64,000 nt of DNA from Halalkalicoccus sp. NIPERK01 (GCF_030287405.1 NZ_JASVVV010000002.1:372001-436000), one strand, 5' to 3'. Shown: positions 43,015-51,619, counted from the stretch's first letter. Translations and numbers: made by a program. Notes: a model not told the origin generated them from the letters alone.

Positions 43015-44262
43015 ATGCCACGCGAGCACCGTCCCGGCGGGGAGCCGCCGCTCGACGAGGAGTTCCCGTCCCTGAAGGTGCTCTCGAAATCGCCCGAGAA
43101 CGCCGAGATCGCCTCCCGGTCGGACCTCGACGGGCTCCTCACCCCCGCGGGGACCCACTACATCCGGAACCACTACCCGACGCCCGAAACCGACGCAGAG
43201 GGATGGACGGTCTCGCTGACCGGGCGTCTCGATGGGAGCGGGGAACGGGGGCCTGACGCCGACGGCCCCGCCGTGGGGATGGACGAGTTGCGCGAGGAGT
43301 ACCCCACCGAGTCGGTCGTTCACACGATGGAGTGTTCGGGCAACGGCCGGGCCTTTTTCGAGCCGGACGCCGAGGGCCACCAGTGGACCGACGGCGCGGT
43401 GAGTACCGCCGTCTGGACCGGTACGCCCGTCCGGGCGCTCCTCGAGGAGTACGACGCGCCCGAGGAGGGGTGGGTCGCGGTCATGGGCGGGGACGCCCCC
43501 GAGGGCGAGGAGGTCTTCTGTCGGTCCCTGCCGATGGAGAAAGTGCGGAGGGACTGCGTGCTCGCCTACGAGATGAACGGCCAGCCGCTGCCGGCCGACC
43601 ACGGCCATCCCGTCAGACTGCTGGTACCCGGCTGGTTCGGCAACAACAGCGTCAAGTGGGTCGACCGGGTCCACGTCGCCGATTCGATGCCCACCGGCGA
43701 GGAGTGGGAGGGCTACACGAAGTACCAGCAACTGGAGTACCGCCTGCGCTTCGACGACGGGGAGGACCCCGAGGAACTCGACGCCGTCGAGACCACGGAT
43801 ACCTACGAACAGATGGCGGCCGACGAGCCGCGCCACGCCTACTTCTTCGACCAGCTCCCCAAATCGCTGATCACGGCTCCCAGCGACGGCGCGAGCCTGT
43901 CGGCCGACGAGGTCGTCGAGGTCCGCGGGCTCGCGTGGGCCGGCGAGAACCCGATCGAGCGCGTCGAGATCTCGACGAACGGCGGCGAGACGTGGTCCGA
44001 CGCCGACCTCGGCGAGCTGGCGCTGGGCCGGTACGCCTGGCGGCGGTTTCGGGCCGAGTGGGCGCCCGAACCGGGCGAGCACCGCCTGCTCGCGCGGGCG
44101 ACCGACGCGAAAGGGCGGGTCCAGCCGGCACGGATCGCCGAGCCCGATCCCGAACGGACGGGCATCGCCGAGGACGCCTACCCGTGGAACACGCAGGGCT
44201 ACGGCAACAACGCCCACCGGCCGCTGGGGGTCTCGGTGATAGTCGGATTCGACCGGCCGTAG
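43015..44262 (+). CDS. sulfite oxidase-family molybdopterin protein
   Basis: A 415-residue protein with the oxidoreductase molybdopterin-binding domain and the Mo-co dimerisation domain of the sulfite oxidase/SorA family. The molybdenum-ligating cysteine is C107 in 'HTMECSGNGRAFF'. Other cofactor contacts are 'TGTPVRALLEEY', 'LAYEMNGQPLPADHGHPVRL' and 'VPGWFGNNSVKWVDRVHV'. The C-terminal domain ('VEVRGLAWAGENPIERVEIS') is the Ig-like dimerisation part. No signal peptide is visible, so it is probably cytoplasmic. Confidence 0.93.
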   Translation: MPREHRPGGEPPLDEEFPSLKVLSKSPENAEIASRSDLDGLLTPAGTHYIRNHYPTPETDAEGWTVSLTGRLDGSGERGPDADGPAVGMDELREEYPTESVVHTMECSGNGRAFFEPDAEGHQWTDGAVSTAVWTGTPVRALLEEYDAPEEGWVAVMGGDAPEGEEVFCRSLPMEKVRRDCVLAYEMNGQPLPADHGHPVRLLVPGWFGNNSVKWVDRVHVADSMPTGEEWEGYTKYQQLEYRLRFDDGEDPEELDAVETTDTYEQMAADEPRHAYFFDQLPKSLITAPSDGASLSADEVVEVRGLAWAGENPIERVEISTNGGETWSDADLGELALGRYAWRRFRAEWAPEPGEHRLLARATDAKGRVQPARIAEPDPERTGIAEDAYPWNTQGYGNNAHRPLGVSVIVGFDRP

Positions 44263-44321
44263 CCGGATGGCGTTCGATCGCAGGCACAACCCGTTTCCCC
44301 CAGGGACGTGGTCCCGGTAGT

Positions 44322-45110
44322 ATGGGACAGGTACACTACGACTTCGCGGGCGAGACGACGATCGTGACCGGCGGTTCGTCGGGCATCGGCCGGGCGATCG
44401 CGCTCGGGTTCGGGAACGCGGGGGCGACCGTTATCGTCGCCGATATGCGCGAGGAGCCAAAGGACCCCGACGCCGAGGTGCCGACCCACGAGGCGATCGA
44501 TGAATCCGGAGGACGTGCCGAGTTCGTCGAGACGGACGTCGCCGACCCCGAGCAGGTGCGCTCGGTGGTCGAGGCCGCCCGCGAGTACGGCGGCGTCGAC
44601 GTCATGGTCAACAACGCCGGCGTCTACATCGGGGGTTCGTTCACCGAGTACGACAGCGAGGACCTCGATACGGGCTACGAGGTCAACGTCAGAGGAATGT
44701 TCGTCGGTACGCAGGCCGCCGCGAGCGACATGATAGGGCGCGACGCCGGGGGCGCGATCGTCAACACCGCCTCGATCAGTTCGAACCTCGCACAGCACGG
44801 GCAGGTGGCCTACGACACGACGAAGGGCGCCCTGCGGATGCTCACCCGCGGGGCTGCGCTCGAACTCGCCTCGGAGGGCATTCGAGTGAACGCCACCGCG
44901 CCGGGCCAGATCGCCACCGAGTTCACCGAGAACGGCACCGAGCGCACCCAGGAACGGGCCGGCGACGGCGAGTTCCTGAAACCGATTCCGATGGGGCGGG
45001 CGGGCTACCCCGAGGACGTCGCCGACGCCACCCTCTATCTCGCGAGCGACGCCGCCGGCTACACGACGGGCGAACTGCTGTCGGTCGACGGCGGCTGGCA
45101 GATCTGCTGA
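44322..45110 (+). CDS. short-chain dehydrogenase/reductase
   Basis: A 262-residue classical SDR with all landmarks: 'IVTGGSSGIGRAIALGF' (TGxxxGxG cofactor loop), 'VMVNNAGVYIGG' (NNAG), 'IVNTASISSNLA' (catalytic Ser), 'VAYDTTKGALRMLTRG' (YxxxK) and 'VNATAPGQIATEF'. Similar to 3-oxoacyl-ACP reductase/glucose dehydrogenase-type enzymes; the substrate is not deducible. The true start is the ATG at 44322; the long frame upstream overlaps the sulfite oxidase gene and is spurious. Confidence 0.92.
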   Translation: MGQVHYDFAGETTIVTGGSSGIGRAIALGFGNAGATVIVADMREEPKDPDAEVPTHEAIDESGGRAEFVETDVADPEQVRSVVEAAREYGGVDVMVNNAGVYIGGSFTEYDSEDLDTGYEVNVRGMFVGTQAAASDMIGRDAGGAIVNTASISSNLAQHGQVAYDTTKGALRMLTRGAALELASEGIRVNATAPGQIATEFTENGTERTQERAGDGEFLKPIPMGRAGYPEDVADATLYLASDAAGYTTGELLSVDGGWQIC

Positions 45111-45130
45111 GGGACCGCTTGATACGGACC

Positions 45131-45187
45131 TTTTTACTCCTCGGAGTCGCTGCGCGACCCTCTCGGAGCAAAAATCTCCTCCAAAAA
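45131..45187. terminator. opposed T-tracts and hairpins between convergent genes
   Basis: Between the SDR stop (45110) and the Get3/ArsA stop (45264) lie a plus-strand T-tract (45131-45135), a hairpin-capable GC stretch with 'gtcgctgcgcgac' (45145-45157) flanked by near-copies 'ctcctcggag' and 'ctctcggag', and minus-strand T-tracts (complements of A-runs at 45170-45174 and 45183-45187). It probably terminates both transcripts. The repeated 'ctcgg(a)g' blocks give it the look of a dispersed intergenic repeat; no other copy is in this window. Confidence 0.5.
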
Positions 45188-45263
45188 GCGCGGACTCGCT
45201 TCACTCGCCCGCGTCCGTCACCGTGGCCGCTCGCAGTACTTCTACTCTTATGGCCTGCAGCCG

Positions 45264-46199
45264 TTACGACTCCAGTTGCTCCGCGATCTGCTCCAACGAG
45301 TCGACGCCGTGGACCTCGCCGGTCTCGTCGGGGACGGTCAGGATCTCGAACTCCGGAAACGTCTCGCGGATCTCCGCGAGGCACTGTCGGTGCTGGTCGC
45401 GCCGAGTGCGACAGCGCGAACAGTCTTCGTCGATCTCCTCTAGCACCTTGTTCACGACGAGCGTCTCGACGGGCATCTCGACCTCCTTCAGCCGTTCGAC
45501 CAGCCGTTCGGTCTCGGAGATCGCCATCCGCTCGGGGATAAGGACGGCGCGAAACTCCGTGCGCTCTGGATCGCGAAGCACCTCGCGGGCGCGTTCCATC
45601 CGGGTTTTCAGTTCGGCGAGTTCGTCCTCGCCGCCCTCGCGTCCGAAGTAGGCGGCGGGCCCCATCAGCATGCTCCGTGTGGAGGTCGCCATCCGGTGGA
45701 GTTGGCCCCGAACCGAGTCGGTGGTTTCGAGCGCGGCATCGAGCACCTCGGGCAGTTCGAGCAGCCGGAGGGTGTGGCCCGTCGGCGCGGTGTCGAAGAC
45801 GATCCGGTCGTACTCGCCCGAATCGACGTACTCGGCGAGCACGTCGAGCGCGGCGGCCTCGTCGCCTCCTGCGGGGATCCCCGAGCCGAACAGGCGTTCG
45901 ACCTCGTCCTCCGAGAGGCTGATCCCCACCGCCCGGAGGTCGCTCGCGATCGCCGAGACGATCGACTGATACCGATCCGCGCGGCTCTCGGGGTCGATTT
46001 CGACCGCGAAGAGGTCCTCCTGTACCTCTATCGGCTCTCCGCCCAGGTCGGTCTCGAAGGAATCCGACAGCGAGTGGGCCGGGTCGGTCGAGACGACGAG
46101 CGTGCGCTCGCCGCGCCCCGCGAGCGCCACTCCGGTCGCGGCGGCCATCGTCGTCTTGCCGACGCCACCCTTCCCGCCGTAGAGGACGTGTTCTGTCAC
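45264..46199 (-). CDS. Get3/ArsA-family ATPase
   Basis: A 311-residue P-loop ATPase of the TRC40/GET3/ArsA family. It starts 'MTEHVLYGGKGGVGKTT' with the deviant Walker A (8-17), followed by 'VSTDPAHSLSDSFE' (A-loop), 'IVFDTAPTGHTLRLLELP' (switch II) and 'DCSRCRTRRDQHRQC' (Get3-type CxxC plus a third Cys). Archaeal members target tail-anchored membrane proteins rather than pump arsenite; no arsenic genes are nearby. The GTG at 46199 is preferred because longer starts are unlike the family. Confidence 0.93.
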   Translation of the reverse strand: MTEHVLYGGKGGVGKTTMAAATGVALAGRGERTLVVSTDPAHSLSDSFETDLGGEPIEVQEDLFAVEIDPESRADRYQSIVSAIASDLRAVGISLSEDEVERLFGSGIPAGGDEAAALDVLAEYVDSGEYDRIVFDTAPTGHTLRLLELPEVLDAALETTDSVRGQLHRMATSTRSMLMGPAAYFGREGGEDELAELKTRMERAREVLRDPERTEFRAVLIPERMAISETERLVERLKEVEMPVETLVVNKVLEEIDEDCSRCRTRRDQHRQCLAEIRETFPEFEILTVPDETGEVHGVDSLEQIAEQLES

Positions 46200-46286
46200 A
46201 CGCACGCTACGATCCCCAGCGGTAAAGCTCCCGACCTGGATGCGGAAAAGGTTGGTTTCATGTCGGCCCCGTGCGAGCGACGAGAC

Positions 46287-47459
46287 ATGACGCGATCCGT
46301 GTGGCTGAAAGCCGACGACGCGGTCGGCGACTGGGAGGCGCGCAAACGACGAATCACCGCCGGTCTGGAGGCCGGCGTCGACTGGGTACTCGTCGACGAG
46401 TCGGACGTCGAGCGCGTGCGCGAACTCGGCAGCGTGAACGTCGCCGCGTTCCGCTCGGGCGGCGACGTCCACGTGATGGACGCCGAGGAGACCGAGACCG
46501 CGGAGCCCGACGCCGTGGTGATCGGCAAGAAGGGCGAGGGCGACGGCACCGTCGACCTGCCCGAGGACTTCTCGGGGTCGGCGGACCTCTCGGCGCTGCG
46601 CCGCGAGGAGAAGACGCCGACGGGGGCGTACGTCCGCATTCTGGACGAGTATTACGAGGCGTTCGCCGAGGAAGCGGCGGCGGAGGCCGACTACACGGTC
46701 GTGGTCGGCGAGGACTGGACGATCATCCCCCTCGAGAACCTGATCGCCCGGATCGGCGAGGAGACCGACCTGATCGCGGGCGTCCGGAGCGCCGAGGAGG
46801 CCCGAACCGCCTTCGAGACGCTCGAGATCGGCGCGGACGCCGTCCTACTGGACTCGGACGACCCCGACACCATCCGCGAGACGGTCGCGGTCCGGGACAG
46901 CGCCGAGCGCGAACACCTCGATCTGGGGTGGGCCGAGATCACCGAGATCGCCCAGACGGGGAGCGCCGACCGGGTCTGTGTCGACACGGGCAGCCTGATG
47001 GACCACGACGAGGGGATGCTCGTGGGTTCGATGTCACGTGGACTCTTCTTCGTCCACGCCGAGACCGCCGAGTCGCCCTACGTGGCCTCCCGACCCTTCC
47101 GGGTGAACGCGGGGGCGGTCCACGCCTACGTCCGGACGCCCGACGGCGGCACGAAGTACCTCTCCGAACTCGAAAGCGGCGACGAGGTCCAACTCGTGGA
47201 CACGGGGGGCGACACCCGCGAGGCGATCGTCGGCCGCGTGAAGATCGAGCGACGACCGATGTTCAGGATCGAGGCCGAGACCGAGAGCGGGGACCGGATC
47301 GCCACCCTGTTACAGAACGCCGAGACGATCAAGGTCCAGAGCCGCGAGGGACGAAAAGCGGTGACGGACCTCGAGGTCGGCGACGAGGTGCTGTTGTACT
47401 ACGAGGCGGTGGCTCGCCACTTCGGCGAGGCCGTCGAGGAGCGGATCATCGAGAAGTAG
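46287..47459 (+). CDS. 3-dehydroquinate synthase II
   Basis: The archaeal AroB' converts the ADH-synthase product to 3-dehydroquinate, entering the shikimate pathway. The 390-residue protein starts 'MTRSVWLKADDAVGDWEARK' and has 'DWTIIPLENLIARIG', 'VCVDTGSLMDHDEGMLVGSM', 'RGLFFVHAETAESPYVASRP', 'FRVNAGAVHAYV' and 'TLLQNAETIKVQ', all characteristic of the family. ATG 46287 is internal to a much longer spurious frame. It is 9 kb from its pathway partner (36.9 kb), not in one operon. Confidence 0.95.
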   Translation: MTRSVWLKADDAVGDWEARKRRITAGLEAGVDWVLVDESDVERVRELGSVNVAAFRSGGDVHVMDAEETETAEPDAVVIGKKGEGDGTVDLPEDFSGSADLSALRREEKTPTGAYVRILDEYYEAFAEEAAAEADYTVVVGEDWTIIPLENLIARIGEETDLIAGVRSAEEARTAFETLEIGADAVLLDSDDPDTIRETVAVRDSAEREHLDLGWAEITEIAQTGSADRVCVDTGSLMDHDEGMLVGSMSRGLFFVHAETAESPYVASRPFRVNAGAVHAYVRTPDGGTKYLSELESGDEVQLVDTGGDTREAIVGRVKIERRPMFRIEAETESGDRIATLLQNAETIKVQSREGRKAVTDLEVGDEVLLYYEAVARHFGEAVEERIIEK

Positions 47460-47853
47460 CGTCGCCGCTCTCGGGGAGGGGTTCGGTACACCAGTGACAG
47501 AAGTCGAGTTCGAGGTCGTCGAGTTCGCGCCCGCAGTTCGGACAGCGCTGCCCGACCTCGCGCTGTCTGGTCTGGGTGGCCTGCCAGTAGGCGTCGGCGG
47601 CGCTGAAGCTGATCACGACGAACAGGGCGATCTGGGCCTCCACCGGGAGTTCCGCCGAGAGCGCCATCGCCTCGTCCAGCGACGTGACGCCGTCGACGAG
47701 TTCCTCGGGGACGAACAGGACGAACGAGAGGACGACCATCCAGAACCACAGCAGGGCTCGAAGCCAGGCACGGAGGTAGACGTGGCCGAGGCCGGGCACG
47801 AGGACGGCGAAGAAGGCCGCGAGCCACGGTCGTTTGTGCGAGCCCTCGTTCAT
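47446..47853 (-). CDS. membrane protein with C-terminal zinc ribbon
   Basis: A 135-residue protein. Three hydrophobic stretches occur near residues 10-30, 33-50 and 72-88. They are followed by a cytosolic 'CPNCGRELDDLELDFCHWC' single zinc ribbon. The 3' end overlaps the convergent 3-dehydroquinate synthase gene by 14 bases. Function unknown; the TM plus zinc-ribbon design is common in haloarchaeal conserved proteins. The start 'MNEGSHKRPWLAAFFAVLVP' is convincing, and a short hydrophobic 'GLGHVYL' follows. Confidence 0.8.
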   Translation of the reverse strand: MNEGSHKRPWLAAFFAVLVPGLGHVYLRAWLRALLWFWMVVLSFVLFVPEELVDGVTSLDEAMALSAELPVEAQIALFVVISFSAADAYWQATQTRQREVGQRCPNCGRELDDLELDFCHWCTEPLPESGDATSR

Positions 47854-47899
47854 GGGGCAAAAGTCCGTTCCACTGGTACTTAACCCGTTCGACCCGGCC

Positions 47900-48043
47900 T
47901 CAGATCCCCAGCACCCGCAGGAGGACGCCGAGGCCGACGACGAGCAGTCCGAGGCCGATCCCGATGCCGGGGATGGGGACCGGAAGCAGGCCGATTCCGA
48001 GGACGACGCCGAGGGCCATCACGACCGTCGAGATCCTGACCAT
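47900..48043 (-). CDS. 47-residue hydrophobic microprotein, copy 1
   Basis: A very short membrane protein, 'MVRISTVVMALGVVLGIGLL' then 'PVPIPGIGIGLGLLVVGLGV' and 'LLRVLGI': two hydrophobic helices hinged at a Pro/Gly turn. It lies 169 bases from a near-identical-design protein (48212-48352), so the two are probably tandem paralogues. Each has its own ATG and stop in the same orientation. Confidence 0.65.
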   Translation of the reverse strand: MVRISTVVMALGVVLGIGLLPVPIPGIGIGLGLLVVGLGVLLRVLGI

Positions 48044-48211
48044 GCCCGATGGTTCCGCGGGACGCCCAAAGGGCTTGACCCGGCGACTGCGCCCGGCGGG
48101 TTCATGCCGTCGGTCGTGAATACGCACATCGTCGGTGGCACAGACGGGCGGATACTGCGCCATTGCGGTTCACACCGACTAGTACCGGTGACGGTTCCGT
48201 GACGGGCAGTA

Positions 48212-48352
48212 TCAGTAACCGGCCTTCCACGCGGCCAGACCCGCGAGGACCACCAGGAGGCCGAAGAGGAAGCCGGTCCCCGGAAGCGGCACGATCCCGA
48301 ACAGCAGGCCGACGATCCCGACCGCGACGAGCACCGTGGAGACGTTGACCAT
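48212..48352 (-). CDS. 46-residue hydrophobic microprotein, copy 2
   Basis: This frame, too short for many gene callers, runs from ATG 48352 to TGA 48212-48214: 'MVNVSTVLVAVGIVGLLFGI', 'VPLPGTGFLFGLLVVLAGLA', 'AWKAGY'. It shares with copy 1 the start MV-x-x-STV, a central P-(V/L)-P, the G-x-(G/L)-F/I turn and GLLVV near the end. The conserved layout is the evidence that both are real. Function unknown. Confidence 0.6.
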   Translation of the reverse strand: MVNVSTVLVAVGIVGLLFGIVPLPGTGFLFGLLVVLAGLAAWKAGY

Positions 48353-48441
48353 ACCCGGAACACGCGACGGCGGCCGAAAGGCGTTGGCCCGGCGACTGCG
48401 GGATCACCACCGCTAAGTATTACAGCGTCATCTCACGACCC

Positions 48442-49485
48442 ATGAGCGACCTCGGCAAGGTGGACCGCGAGTTCTTCGAGAAGTACATCTACCCCAACCT
48501 CGGCGCGGAGCGCGAGGACGTCCGTCTCGCGCCGCAGCACGGCGTCGACTTCGGGGTGATCGGCCTCGGTCCGGGGACGGACGGCGGGAACGAACGGGTC
48601 GTCGCGCTCGCGACCGACCCCGTGTTCGTCATGCCGTCGCTGGGGTTCGACCGGGCGGCGTGGTTCGCCTTCCACATCCTGATGAGCGACGTCGCGGTCT
48701 CCGGGTTGAGGCCGACGCACCTCTCGATCGACCTGAACCTCCCTCCCGATATCACCGACGAGGAGTTCGCAACGGTCTGGGAGACGATGCACGCCGAAGC
48801 CGAGGAACTGGGCGTCTCGGTCGTGACGGGCCACACCGGGCGCTATGCGGGCTGTAACTACCCGATGGTCGGGGGCGCCACCGCGCTCGCGGTCGGCGAC
48901 TCCGCCGACCTCGTCCGCCCCGACGGCGCGCGCGCGGGCGACGCGGTCATCGTGACGAAGGGGCCCGCGATCGAGGCGACGGGCCTGCTCTCGATCCAGT
49001 TCGAGGAGATCCTCGATCTCGGCGGGGACGCGATGGCGGCGGCCAAAGAGCGCTTCTACGACATGAGCCCCGTGCGCGACGCGCTAGTCGCGACCGCCGC
49101 CGGGCCGGTCACGGCGATGCACGACGCCACCGAAGGGGGAATCTACGGCGGCCTCCACGAGATCGCCCGCGCGGGCGGCGTTCGGATCGACGTCGAGCGC
49201 GAGGCCGTCCCGGTCATGGATGGCGTCCGCGAGACCTGCGCGGCCTTCGACATCGACCCGTGGATCTCGATCAGCGAGGGGACCCTGCTCCTGACCGTCG
49301 AGAGCGGCGGCGCAGAGGGCGTCCTGGACGCGCTCGACTCGGAGGGGATCCCGGCGGCGGTCGTCGGCGAGGCGAGCGAGGGCGAGGGGGTGTACTTCGA
49401 CGGCGAACCCGTAGAGCGGCCCGAGCGCGACCCGTTCTGGGCGGCGTTCGAGGAGGGCATGGCGCGACTGGAGGGTGCGGAATGA
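48442..49485 (+). CDS. AIR synthase-family (HypE/ThiL-like) ATP-binding protein
   Basis: A 347-residue protein of the PurM/AIR synthase superfamily, which binds ATP and phosphorylates or activates a carbonyl group. Family motifs: 'MPSLGFDRAAWFAFHILMSD' and 'VAVSGLRPTHLSIDLNLPPD' (N-terminal ATP half) and 'AMHDATEGGIYGGLHEIARA' (C-terminal glycine motif). Closest in design to hydrogenase maturation factor HypE; no hydrogenase genes are present. Its TGA overlaps the start of the ThiD-ThiN gene, pointing to a link with thiamine phosphate metabolism. Confidence 0.87.
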   Translation: MSDLGKVDREFFEKYIYPNLGAEREDVRLAPQHGVDFGVIGLGPGTDGGNERVVALATDPVFVMPSLGFDRAAWFAFHILMSDVAVSGLRPTHLSIDLNLPPDITDEEFATVWETMHAEAEELGVSVVTGHTGRYAGCNYPMVGGATALAVGDSADLVRPDGARAGDAVIVTKGPAIEATGLLSIQFEEILDLGGDAMAAAKERFYDMSPVRDALVATAAGPVTAMHDATEGGIYGGLHEIARAGGVRIDVEREAVPVMDGVRETCAAFDIDPWISISEGTLLLTVESGGAEGVLDALDSEGIPAAVVGEASEGEGVYFDGEPVERPERDPFWAAFEEGMARLEGAE

Positions 49486-50840
49486 CCCGCCGAGCGTCCC
49501 CCCACACCCCGTCGGTGGCGCTCACGATCGCCGGCAGCGACTCGGGTGGCGGCGCCGGGATCCAGGCCGATCTCAAGACGATGGAATCTCATGGAGTGTT
49601 CGCGACGAGCGCCGTGACGGCGATCACCGCTCAGAACACGCAGGGAGTGGAGCGCTCGCACGTCCTGCCCGTCGAGGAGATCGGCGCGCAGATCGAGACC
49701 GTACGCGAGGACTTCGACGTGGGCGCGGTCAAGACCGGCATGCTCGCGACGAGCGAGGTGGTCGAGCTAGTGGTCGAAAAACTCGCCGACTACGACGGCC
49801 CGACGGTGATCGACCCGGTGATGGTCGCGACGAGCGGGGATCGCCTGCTCGAACCCGACGCAGAGGCGGCCTACGAGGACCTGATCGGGGAGGCCACTCT
49901 GGTAACGCCGAACGCCGACGAGGCAGCCGTTCTCACGGGAATCGACCCCGAGGACGCAGACGACGCCCGCGAGGCCGGCGAGCAGTTGGTGGGGATGGGC
50001 GCCGAGGCCGCGCTCGTCAAGGGCGGGCACCTGTCGACCGACGACGTGAAGGACGTGCTCGTGACCGAGAAGGGATACGAGGTGTTCGAGCACGCGCGGG
50101 TCGACACCGACGCGACCCACGGCTCGGGCTGTACCCTCGGGTCGGCGATCGCCGCCCGACTCGCGCGCGGCGAGGAGGTGGAGGCAGCCGTCGAGGACGC
50201 GCTCGACTTCATGGAGCGCGCCGTCAGATACCCGCTCGACGTGGGTCAGGGTCCGGGTGCGGTCCACCACCTGGTCGGCCTCCGGAACCGCGCCGAGCGC
50301 GAGCCGACCGCAGAGAGGGTGGACGGAATCGTCGAGCGCTTCGTCGCGGAGGACCTTCGAGGGCTCGTCCCCGAGGTGGGAATGAACGTCGTCGGGGCGA
50401 CGCCCTACGCCGAGAGAGTGGATGAAACCGCCGCCGTCGAGGGGCGGATTACGAGAACGCTGTCGGGGATCGCGCCCAATCGGGGCGTGCGCTTCGGCGC
50501 GTCGAGCCACGTCGCCCGGTTTCTGCTGTCGGCCCGCGAGTTCGCGCCCGACCTCCGGTACGCGGTGAACTGCCGGTTCGACGACGACGTCGAGGCGGCG
50601 CTCGACGCGCTCGAGGCCCCGATCACGGAGTTCGACCGGGACGAGGAACCGGAGGAGCTAAAGCAAGAGGAGGGCAGCACGATGGGGTGGGGCGCCCGCC
50701 AGGCGTTCGACATCGAGGAGACGCCCGCGGCCGTGATCGACCGGGGCGAGGTCGGCAAGGAGGCGATCGTCAAGTTGGTTGCGCCCGACCCCGAGACGCT
50801 GATCGAGCGCGCGCTCGCCGTTCACGACGCGCTGGACTAG
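49482..50840 (+). CDS. thiD: bifunctional HMP/HMP-P kinase - ThiN thiamine-phosphate synthase
   Basis: A 452-residue fusion. Residues 1 to about 255 are ThiD ('VALTIAGSDSGGGAGIQADL', 'VKTGMLATSEVVELVVEKL', 'VIDPVMVATSGDRLL', 'THGSGCTLGSAIAARLARGE' with the kinase anion hole), which phosphorylates hydroxymethylpyrimidine. Residues about 285-450 are ThiN ('PEVGMNVVGATPYA', 'GITRT'-like and 'APNRGVRFGASSHVARFLL'), the archaeal alternative to ThiE that joins HMP-PP and thiazole phosphate. No TPP riboswitch is visible upstream; the gene is coupled to the AIR synthase-like gene. Confidence 0.94.
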   Translation: MTRRASPHTPSVALTIAGSDSGGGAGIQADLKTMESHGVFATSAVTAITAQNTQGVERSHVLPVEEIGAQIETVREDFDVGAVKTGMLATSEVVELVVEKLADYDGPTVIDPVMVATSGDRLLEPDAEAAYEDLIGEATLVTPNADEAAVLTGIDPEDADDAREAGEQLVGMGAEAALVKGGHLSTDDVKDVLVTEKGYEVFEHARVDTDATHGSGCTLGSAIAARLARGEEVEAAVEDALDFMERAVRYPLDVGQGPGAVHHLVGLRNRAEREPTAERVDGIVERFVAEDLRGLVPEVGMNVVGATPYAERVDETAAVEGRITRTLSGIAPNRGVRFGASSHVARFLLSAREFAPDLRYAVNCRFDDDVEAALDALEAPITEFDRDEEPEELKQEEGSTMGWGARQAFDIEETPAAVIDRGEVGKEAIVKLVAPDPETLIERALAVHDALD

Positions 50841-51534
50841 CGAACCCGATCGAGCACCGGGATCTCCGCGATCCGCTCTTCCGAAAGGGCGACCGGTCGA
50901 TCCCCGACGGCTTCTCGCCGCTCTCGGTCCGGACCACGCGCTCGGGCGTGACCAACAGGTCCATCGGTACGTCGTGGGCGGCGGGGTCGGGAGCGTCATC
51001 TACGACCTGAGCCTCGTGGACGGTCGTCGCCGTCGGGGTATCGTTGCCCACCAGATCGAGTTCGCGTAGAACGGCGAACTCCAGATCCGAGTAGCCCTCG
51101 CCCTTGCCAATACGGGTACTGGCCTCGGTGACCGCGACGCTTCCCGACACCACGAGGTCGATCTCGGGCATCTCCTCGGGACCCACCGGAACGCCGTGGT
51201 TCGAAACCCCCGAGACGGTCGTCGCCTCGTCGATGTCGCTCACCTCGTCGGGATCGAGTTCGAGAAACGGTTTCTCGCTCTTCAGGCGGGGTTGGGCCAT
51301 GTAGAGGGTCTTTCCCTCGCGAAGGGCGCGCCTGCGGACCGGGAGCTGTGGCGCGTCGGGGTTCGCCTTGATCGTCTCCGCCGCCTCCCACTCGGGCGTT
51401 TCGGCCAGTCGCTTTGCGGCCTCGCTTGCCCCGGCGAAGTTGGGGATCCGGCCGTGGGGCGGGTAGGGAAACCGGGCGATCCCCTCGCGTTCGAGCGCGT
51501 CCCAGACCCGCTCTCGAAGCTCCTGTTTGTCCAT
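50770..51534 (-). CDS. 5-formyltetrahydrofolate cyclo-ligase family protein, C-terminus frameshifted
   Basis: This family protein resembles 5-FTHF cyclo-ligase (converts 5-formyl-THF to 5,10-methenyl-THF). It starts 'MDKQELRERVWDALEREGIA' at ATG 51534 and continues with 'LYMAQPRL', 'IDLVVSGSVAVTEASTRIGK' and 'GEGYSDLEFAVLRELDLVG' (the GxGxGxxD-type ligand loop). After 'EKPSGIDRS' (about 50893) the frame derails into Arg-rich sequence to 50770, running 71 bases into thiD. Restoring one base near 50886-50896 instead gives 'LSEERIAEIPVLDRVR' and a stop at 50837, abutting the thiD stop. Confidence 0.82.
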   Translation of the reverse strand: MDKQELRERVWDALEREGIARFPYPPHGRIPNFAGASEAAKRLAETPEWEAAETIKANPDAPQLPVRRRALREGKTLYMAQPRLKSEKPFLELDPDEVSDIDEATTVSGVSNHGVPVGPEEMPEIDLVVSGSVAVTEASTRIGKGEGYSDLEFAVLRELDLVGNDTPTATTVHEAQVVDDAPDPAAHDVPMDLLVTPERVVRTESGEKPSGIDRSPFRKSGSRRSRCSIGFASPARRERRARARSASRGRAQPT

Positions 51535-51619
51535 GGCGGCGGGTAGCGGACGGCAGGGGAAAACGCCGCTGGTCGGGCGACCGAGGGGTGTTTTGTCGTC
51601 GGGCCGCAAACGGGGACCC

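Noticed and set aside
45264-46199. Arsenite pump ATPase (ArsA)
   Set aside because: Get3-type CxxC and no arsB/arsR/arsC nearby; a membrane-protein targeting role is more likely.
48442-49485. Hydrogenase maturation factor HypE
   Set aside because: No hydrogenase or other hyp genes in the window, and the gene is coupled to a thiamine enzyme; kept as AIR synthase-like.
51196-51212. 'gtggttcgaaacccc', resembling a tRNA T-arm
   Set aside because: It lies inside the 5-FTHF cyclo-ligase coding sequence and has no cloverleaf partners.
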